Positions 60,077 through 64,000 of a stretch of DNA of 64,000 nt are shown one piece after another. The translations under genes and the position numbers were made by a program. Numbering within the stretch: the first letter of the stretch is position 1; each line of letters begins with the position of its first letter. The notes beneath the pieces are model-generated. The model was not told the DNA's origin. It did no database searches and was given only the letters and a program-made list of their open reading frames with translations. The DNA is taken from assembly GCA_944324085.1 (NCBI GenBank), contig CALUUX010000003.1, positions 62,001-126,000 on the forward strand, written 5' to 3'. The stretch is from an uncultured Mailhella sp. (lineage in GTDB: Bacteria > Desulfobacterota > Desulfovibrionia > Desulfovibrionales > Desulfovibrionaceae).

Positions 60077-61210
60077 ATGAACGTACCGTCCGTGGGCCCG
60101 CGCTGGGCCTGTTCGTTTTTCTTTGCCGTCGTCGGTCTGGCGTACGGCAGCGTGATGTCCCGCATGCCCGCGCTCAAGGCGCAGGCCGGTTTGAGCGATG
60201 CCAACGTGGGCGTCATGCTGCTTTGCATGGGGCTGGGCGGCTTGTTTTCGTTTCCCATAGCGGGGTGGGTTATTTCGCGCGCGAGTTGCCGCGTCGCGCT
60301 TTCGTTCGTGTCCGCCGCGCTGATCCTTCTTTTTCCCTGCATGGGACTGTCGTCCGACTTTCATTCGGCGTGCGCGCTGTTCGCGTTATTGGGCTTTGCC
60401 ATAGGCATGAACGACGTGGCCATCAACACCGGCTCCATTTTGGTGGAATCGTTCATGCGTCGCCCCGTCATTTCTTCCATGCACGCGTTGTACAGCCTGG
60501 GCGGACTGACGGGAGCTCTCATAGGCTCCTGCATGGCCGCGCTGGGCGTGTCTCCGTGGGGCAACTTTCTCCTTGTGGGCCTGACGCTGCTTGCGCTTCT
60601 GCCGTTTTTTGCCGGACAGCTGCTGCGGGACGCGTCCCGGCCAAGAGCCCAAAAGGCGCGTCTGACGCGTCCTCCGCTCTGGGTGTTGATTTTCGGTCTG
60701 CTCATGCTCTGTTCCTATTCCTCGGGAGGCTCGGTGGGAGAGTGGGGCGTGCTGCTCCTGCATGAGGTGAAAGGGGCGTCGGAACACACGGCCGCGCTGG
60801 CGTACGCGTCGTTTTCCGTGTCTATGGTGGTCATGCGCTTTTTCGGCGATAGGCTTCGCGAACATTTCGGCGACGCCCGTCTTTTGCGCGTCTGCGCCGG
60901 CTGCGCCTTGGGAGGCATCGTTGTTGCCCTGCTTTCGCCGTGGCCCGCGCTTTGTCTGGCGGGGTACGCCTGCATGGGCTTGGGGCTTTCGGTCACCGTT
61001 CCCATCATTTTCAGCGCGGCCGGCAGGAGACATGATCTGCCCACGAGCACGGTGACGGCGTTTCTTTCCATGCTCGCCGCGATCGGGCAGCTGTTCATTC
61101 CGCCGCTCATCGGCGCGCTGGGCTCGCTGGTGGGACTTCAGGCGGCCATGGGCGTGGTGGTCGCGCTTTGCGCCGTGATGTTCCTCGGGGCGGGAGCGGT
61201 GAAAAAATAA
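60077..61210 (+). CDS. MFS transporter
   Basis: The 377-residue, 12-helix carrier starts PRWACSFFFAVVGLAYGSVM and has MPALKAQAGLSDANVGVMLL and GGLTGALIGSCMAALGVSP, resembling YbjJ/FucP-like MFS members. The start at 60077 follows GAGG; TTG at 60062 is an in-frame alternative. Substrate unknown. Followed by a terminator. Confidence 0.9.
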   Translation: MNVPSVGPRWACSFFFAVVGLAYGSVMSRMPALKAQAGLSDANVGVMLLCMGLGGLFSFPIAGWVISRASCRVALSFVSAALILLFPCMGLSSDFHSACALFALLGFAIGMNDVAINTGSILVESFMRRPVISSMHALYSLGGLTGALIGSCMAALGVSPWGNFLLVGLTLLALLPFFAGQLLRDASRPRAQKARLTRPPLWVLIFGLLMLCSYSSGGSVGEWGVLLLHEVKGASEHTAALAYASFSVSMVVMRFFGDRLREHFGDARLLRVCAGCALGGIVVALLSPWPALCLAGYACMGLGLSVTVPIIFSAAGRRHDLPTSTVTAFLSMLAAIGQLFIPPLIGALGSLVGLQAAMGVVVALCAVMFLGAGAVKK

Positions 61211-61281
61211 TCTGGTCGAACGACCAAAACAGCCTCGCGCTCCGGGCCGCATTCGGGCGTCGGCGGGCGAGAGATACAAAG

Positions 61282-61313
61282 AAGGCCGGCTCCATGTGGG
61301 GAGTCGGCCTTTT
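61282..61313 (+). terminator. Intrinsic terminator after the MFS gene
   Basis: Stem AAGGCCGGCTCC/GGAGTCGGCCTT with one G-T pair, then TT and a T-rich end; it could also serve the convergent porin gene. Confidence 0.8.
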
Positions 61314-61394
61314 CGCATCCTTCCGCCAGAGGGGACCGGCTTTCTCCCGGAATGACAGAAGAGAAAGGCGGTGGCGGCAGGACCAAAAGATGCT

Positions 61395-62879
61395 TTAGAA
61401 CTTGTAGCGGAAGTTCAGCGCGGCGCGCCAGGCGTTGGAGAAGTCGCCGTTTTCGCCTTCGGCGTTTTTCCAGACGCCGCCGTCAAAGTCCTGGAAGGCG
61501 TAGCTGAGTTCCAGCACGGAGACGAAGTTCTTGTAGATCTGGTAGGAGGTGTCGAAGTCCACTTCCACCACATGGTCTTTGGTCGTGAGGTAGTTCGCGG
61601 GCGTGACGGAGCCGCCGTACACGTTGTTGATGATGTTGGGCATGTTGCTGCTGTTGGTGCCGCGGAAGTAGCTGACGCGCAGATCGTGGGAGAGATTGTC
61701 GATGAAACGAATCTTGTTGAGCTGCGCGCTGACGCCCCAGGTGCCGCCCGCACTGCCGTTATCGATGGTGTTGGCGATGTTGAAACGGCCCTTGAAGTAC
61801 GAGCTCGCGCCGGGCTTGAAGCCGCCGGAGAGGTACAGAGGCTGTTCGGAACCGTTGGTCACCTTGCTGTCGTCGCCGGAAGCGTACCAGGCCTTCAAGG
61901 TGGGCACGAACCACGGCAGTCTGTACTCGGCGAGGGCGGCAACATACCAGCCGTCGCGTTCCGTGGAGGCGTTGCTGTTCTTCGTGCCGCTGTAATAGAA
62001 GTCGAGGGCGAGGCGCAGCGGATCGAAGAGGGTGACGTCGCCGCCGAAGCCGGCAAACCAGATGGTGGAATCGGAGCCGTCGGGCGTGGCCACCAGCGTG
62101 CCGTTATTCCAGGAGAGCTGATTCATGCCGTTGAAGGGCAGCAGGCCGGAAGGCGTGGAGCCGACATTGCGCGCGTTGTCGAAGTTCTTGCCGCCGTGGC
62201 CCACCATGGCCCAGGGAGTGAGGTGGAAGTAATCGTACTTCAGATCGCCGATAAGACCGAACAGATCCACGTCGGCGTCGTTGTAATCGTATTCGCCGTA
62301 GGAGTTTTTCAGCGGATCGGACACGGCGCGCATCCAGAAGGCGTTGGCCGTGAAGGTGTCGGTCACGGGAGCGGAGATGAACACGCCCGTGGCGGGATCG
62401 TCCAGAATGGGGCTGCCGGCGACGTAGTTGGGCAGCAGCACTTCCTGCTGACCCATGCGGATATGGATGTCGGTCTGGGGAACCATCCAGTCGAGGTACG
62501 CCAGACGGGTGGTGATGTTGGTCGCGCGGGTGGCCAGCGCGCCGCCGTCATTTTCCATCTTGCTCGCACCCTTGTAGGAGCCGCCCCAGTTGAAGATGCC
62601 TATCTGCGCCTGATAGAACGCGGAAAGCTGTTCGGACATGATGAAATCAATGCCGAGACGCAGACGCTGATAGACGTCGAAGTTGTGCTGATTCAGTTCT
62701 CTGCCGGTGTTGTGCCGATAGTCAGCGTCGCTCATGAAGGAGTTGTTGCCGTTGAGGGCGTCGGAGCCGCTGAAAGAAAAGTCGTAGGTTCCGCTGACCT
62801 TGACGTCGACGGCGGATGCGCCGTTCGCCGCGGCGAGCGTCATTCCCGCCGCCAGCATGAGGGTAAGAAGTTTTTTCAT
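61395..62879 (-). CDS. Outer-membrane homotrimeric porin, Desulfovibrio type
   Basis: The 494-residue product has a signal peptide (MKKLLTLMLAAGMTLAAANG, cleavage after ASA), then DVKVSGTYDFSFSGSDALNG and repeating amphipathic strands up to the C-terminal aromatic NFRYKF that directs BAM insertion. DVYQRLRLGIDFIMSEQLSA and ITTRLAYLDWMVPQ are typical of the major porins of Desulfovibrionales. ATG at 62879 has GGGAAGG upstream; the longer frame to 62933 would spoil the signal peptide. It is probably highly expressed, given its AT-rich upstream region. Confidence 0.94.
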   Translation of the reverse strand: MKKLLTLMLAAGMTLAAANGASAVDVKVSGTYDFSFSGSDALNGNNSFMSDADYRHNTGRELNQHNFDVYQRLRLGIDFIMSEQLSAFYQAQIGIFNWGGSYKGASKMENDGGALATRATNITTRLAYLDWMVPQTDIHIRMGQQEVLLPNYVAGSPILDDPATGVFISAPVTDTFTANAFWMRAVSDPLKNSYGEYDYNDADVDLFGLIGDLKYDYFHLTPWAMVGHGGKNFDNARNVGSTPSGLLPFNGMNQLSWNNGTLVATPDGSDSTIWFAGFGGDVTLFDPLRLALDFYYSGTKNSNASTERDGWYVAALAEYRLPWFVPTLKAWYASGDDSKVTNGSEQPLYLSGGFKPGASSYFKGRFNIANTIDNGSAGGTWGVSAQLNKIRFIDNLSHDLRVSYFRGTNSSNMPNIINNVYGGSVTPANYLTTKDHVVEVDFDTSYQIYKNFVSVLELSYAFQDFDGGVWKNAEGENGDFSNAWRAALNFRYKF

Positions 62880-62913
62880 CTCATACCTTCCCACTGTTTG
62901 CCTGATTGCCTTC

Positions 62914-62936
62914 TGCATGAATGACATTTTCATGCA
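62914..62936. promoter_or_regulatory. Inverted repeat upstream of the porin gene
   Basis: TGCATGAA-N7-TTCATGCA is a perfect 8-7-8 dyad 35 bases upstream of the porin start, in the leader or at the promoter. A second dyad, GCCTTA-TTTG-TAAGGC, lies at 62965-62980. Both look like regulator sites or leader hairpins. Confidence 0.6.
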
Positions 62937-62999
62937 TAAAAACTATAAAAGGATCAGGGTTATGGCCTTATTTGTAAGGCATGAGATAGGTATAGTCAT

Positions 63000-63180
63000 T
63001 TTTTTATGACAGAAACAATATGATATTTGTTAGAATGTTCAGAATTTTACACGTTATTATACCAATATGTATTAGCAGTATTATAGTAGTTATATATAAT
63101 TATATGTACTATAATATAATATAATTATATGCTATATGTATTAGTTATGTGATAATGTAAGATAAAATAGAATGTTGCTG
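63000..63180. other. Extremely AT-rich island upstream of the porin gene
   Basis: About 180 bases are dominated by A and T with runs such as TATAATATAATATAATTATA, in sharp contrast to the GC-rich neighbourhood. There is no gene. It may contain the porin promoter and bind a nucleoid protein. The remainder of 62880-63487 is GC-rich and has only a terminator. Confidence 0.75.
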
Positions 63181-63383
63181 ATTATTTTTTGCGTGGATAA
63201 TGCCGGATGCGAGGACTGTTTTTTGCGGAAGAAAAAGATCGGAGATCGAGGTTTTGACGGTCGTAGTCTGAGGTCCGGTCGGCGGTCTTGAGACGCGGCG
63301 CGCAAAAAGCGTTCAAGGTCTTTGACCGATTGCGCGATCGGGAAGAGCGCGGTGGAGTCGTCCGGCGGATGCGAAGCGGCGCG

Positions 63384-63416
63384 AAAAAAAGACCTCTTCC
63401 AGAAGGAAAAGGTCTT
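63384..63416 (-). terminator. Intrinsic terminator after nspC
   Basis: The minus strand reads AAGACCT, a 14-base loop, AGGTCTT, then TTTTT; it starts 72 bases after the nspC stop. Confidence 0.72.
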
Positions 63417-63487
63417 CATGCACGCGCTAGGGTGAACGTCGCGTTTTTTCGGCTGTCGGAAAAGACGGAGACCGCGCGGGCCGGACG

Positions 63488-64000
63488 TCAGAGGCGGCCG
63501 CGAAAATCGTCGTAGCCGAACGTTCTCGTGACGCGGCGCTGGTCGGTTTCCGAGTCCCAGATGGCGATGGACGGCAGGCGCAGTCCGTTGAAGGTGGTGG
63601 TTTTCACCATGCTGTAGATGGCCATGTCGAGGAAGACCAGTTTGTCGCCGCACTTCAGCGGCTCGTCAAAGGAATATTCGCCGATGACGTCGCCCGCAAG
63701 GCAGGATTTGCCCGCCAGACGGCAGGTGAAGGGCTTTTCTCCGGGCTCTCCCGCGCCGATGACGTTCGGCCGGTAGGGCATTTCCAGAACGTCGGGCATG
63801 TGACATGCGGCGGAGGTATCGAGAATGGCGATGGGCATGTCGGCCTGAACCACGTCGAGCACCGTGGCCACAAGCACGCCCGCGTTGAGGGCCACGGCTT
63901 CGCCGGGCTCAAGGTAGACCTGCACGCCGTAGGCGTCGCGCACGTGCTCGATGCAGCGGCAGAGCAGATCCATGTCGTAGTCGGCGCGGGTGATGTGATG
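63488..64000 (-). CDS. nspC: Carboxynorspermidine decarboxylase, C-terminal part
   Basis: 170 residues are visible; the 5' part lies beyond the right edge. The PLP enzyme of the alanine-racemase-like fold has GVQVYLEPGEAVALNAGVLV, AILDTSAACHMPDVLEMPYR, then KSCLAGDVIGEYSF and DMAIYSMVKTTTFNGLRLPS, which match NspC. It makes norspermidine or spermidine by the carboxy-polyamine route. Followed by a terminator at 63384. Confidence 0.93.
   Translation of the reverse strand, partial: HHITRADYDMDLLCRCIEHVRDAYGVQVYLEPGEAVALNAGVLVATVLDVVQADMPIAILDTSAACHMPDVLEMPYRPNVIGAGEPGEKPFTCRLAGKSCLAGDVIGEYSFDEPLKCGDKLVFLDMAIYSMVKTTTFNGLRLPSIAIWDSETDQRRVTRTFGYDDFRGRL

Noticed and set aside
1-64000. tRNA, rRNA, prophage or insertion sequences
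   Set aside because: Reading the intergenic gaps showed no cloverleaf with a CCA-type end, no rRNA-like stretch, and no transposase, integrase or terminal inverted repeats with target duplications.

Overview
The window looks like a chromosomal segment of a Gram-negative, anaerobic, sulfur-metabolising bacterium, most likely a Desulfovibrionaceae (gut Bilophila/Mailhella/Desulfovibrio type). This is inferred from a Desulfovibrio-type homotrimeric porin, a very large FAD/Fe-S/CCG D-lactate dehydrogenase, aryl-sulfate sulfotransferases, a TAXI-type TRAP transporter with an AprA-like flavoprotein, flavodoxin and iron-sulfur flavoproteins, carboxynorspermidine decarboxylase, and BamD/FtsB/PgsA housekeeping genes. 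No phylogenetic marker was tested. No rRNA, tRNA, CRISPR array, insertion sequence or prophage was seen.

Region 1 (1-10.9 kb) is the most interesting coding block. A sigma-54-dependent response regulator (2680-4077) and a periplasmic-sensor histidine kinase (8820-10793) bracket a five-gene leftward operon: a Tat-exported aryl-sulfate sulfotransferase, two small exported ComEA-like helix-hairpin-helix proteins, an unknown exported protein, and a Sec-exported sulfotransferase whose own C-terminus carries the same helix-hairpin-helix module. A giant exported protein of unknown function (left edge) lies on the other side of the regulator. Both the operon and the giant protein have a good -24/-12 promoter preceded by two tandem TGTGCG-N6-CGCACA-like sites about 30 bp apart. 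This predicts one regulon: ligand sensed in the periplasm, sigma-54 activation, and a periplasmic sulfotransfer system with unusual partner proteins.

Region 2 (11-31.5 kb) is mostly core: a PheC-like binding protein, trx-trxB-bamD, tsaD, fbp, pgsA-ftsB with a TPR-like protein and a lipoprotein, an M23 endopeptidase, the D-lactate dehydrogenase, a frameshifted glycine-zipper lipoprotein gene, YdjM- and YccF-type membrane proteins, asnS, trmH, a CoA-binding/YkgJ fusion and adk.

Region 3 (31.7-47.7 kb) is accessory. It holds a radical-SAM, small-protein, Tat-flavoprotein and flavoredoxin operon behind a promoter-embedded palindrome. Next is a likely type III effector with its CesT-type chaperone, with no secretion apparatus in view. 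Then comes a LysR-controlled TAXI-TRAP importer with an AprA-like flavoprotein and a GltD-like Fe-S flavoprotein, followed by an MFS carrier, a TauE-type exporter and an AlaX-like editing protein.

Region 4 (47.7-50.5 kb) holds an unusual non-coding tract. A promoter with a Fur-like box in its spacer is followed by about 880 nt packed with different-sequence hairpins (four clear ones each followed by an A/T tract), two poly-C runs and a repeated hairpin-TCTCCT element, and then a flavodoxin gene. A second TauE-type gene follows.

Region 5 (50.6-64 kb) has a metallo-hydrolase, an iron-sulfur flavoprotein, comF, a dihydrouridine synthase, rlmN, yddG, a third poly-C/hairpin element ending in a terminator ahead of a TetR gene, nagZ, a DUF3298-like protein, tag, an MFS carrier, the porin with an AT-rich upstream region, and the 3' part of nspC at the right edge.
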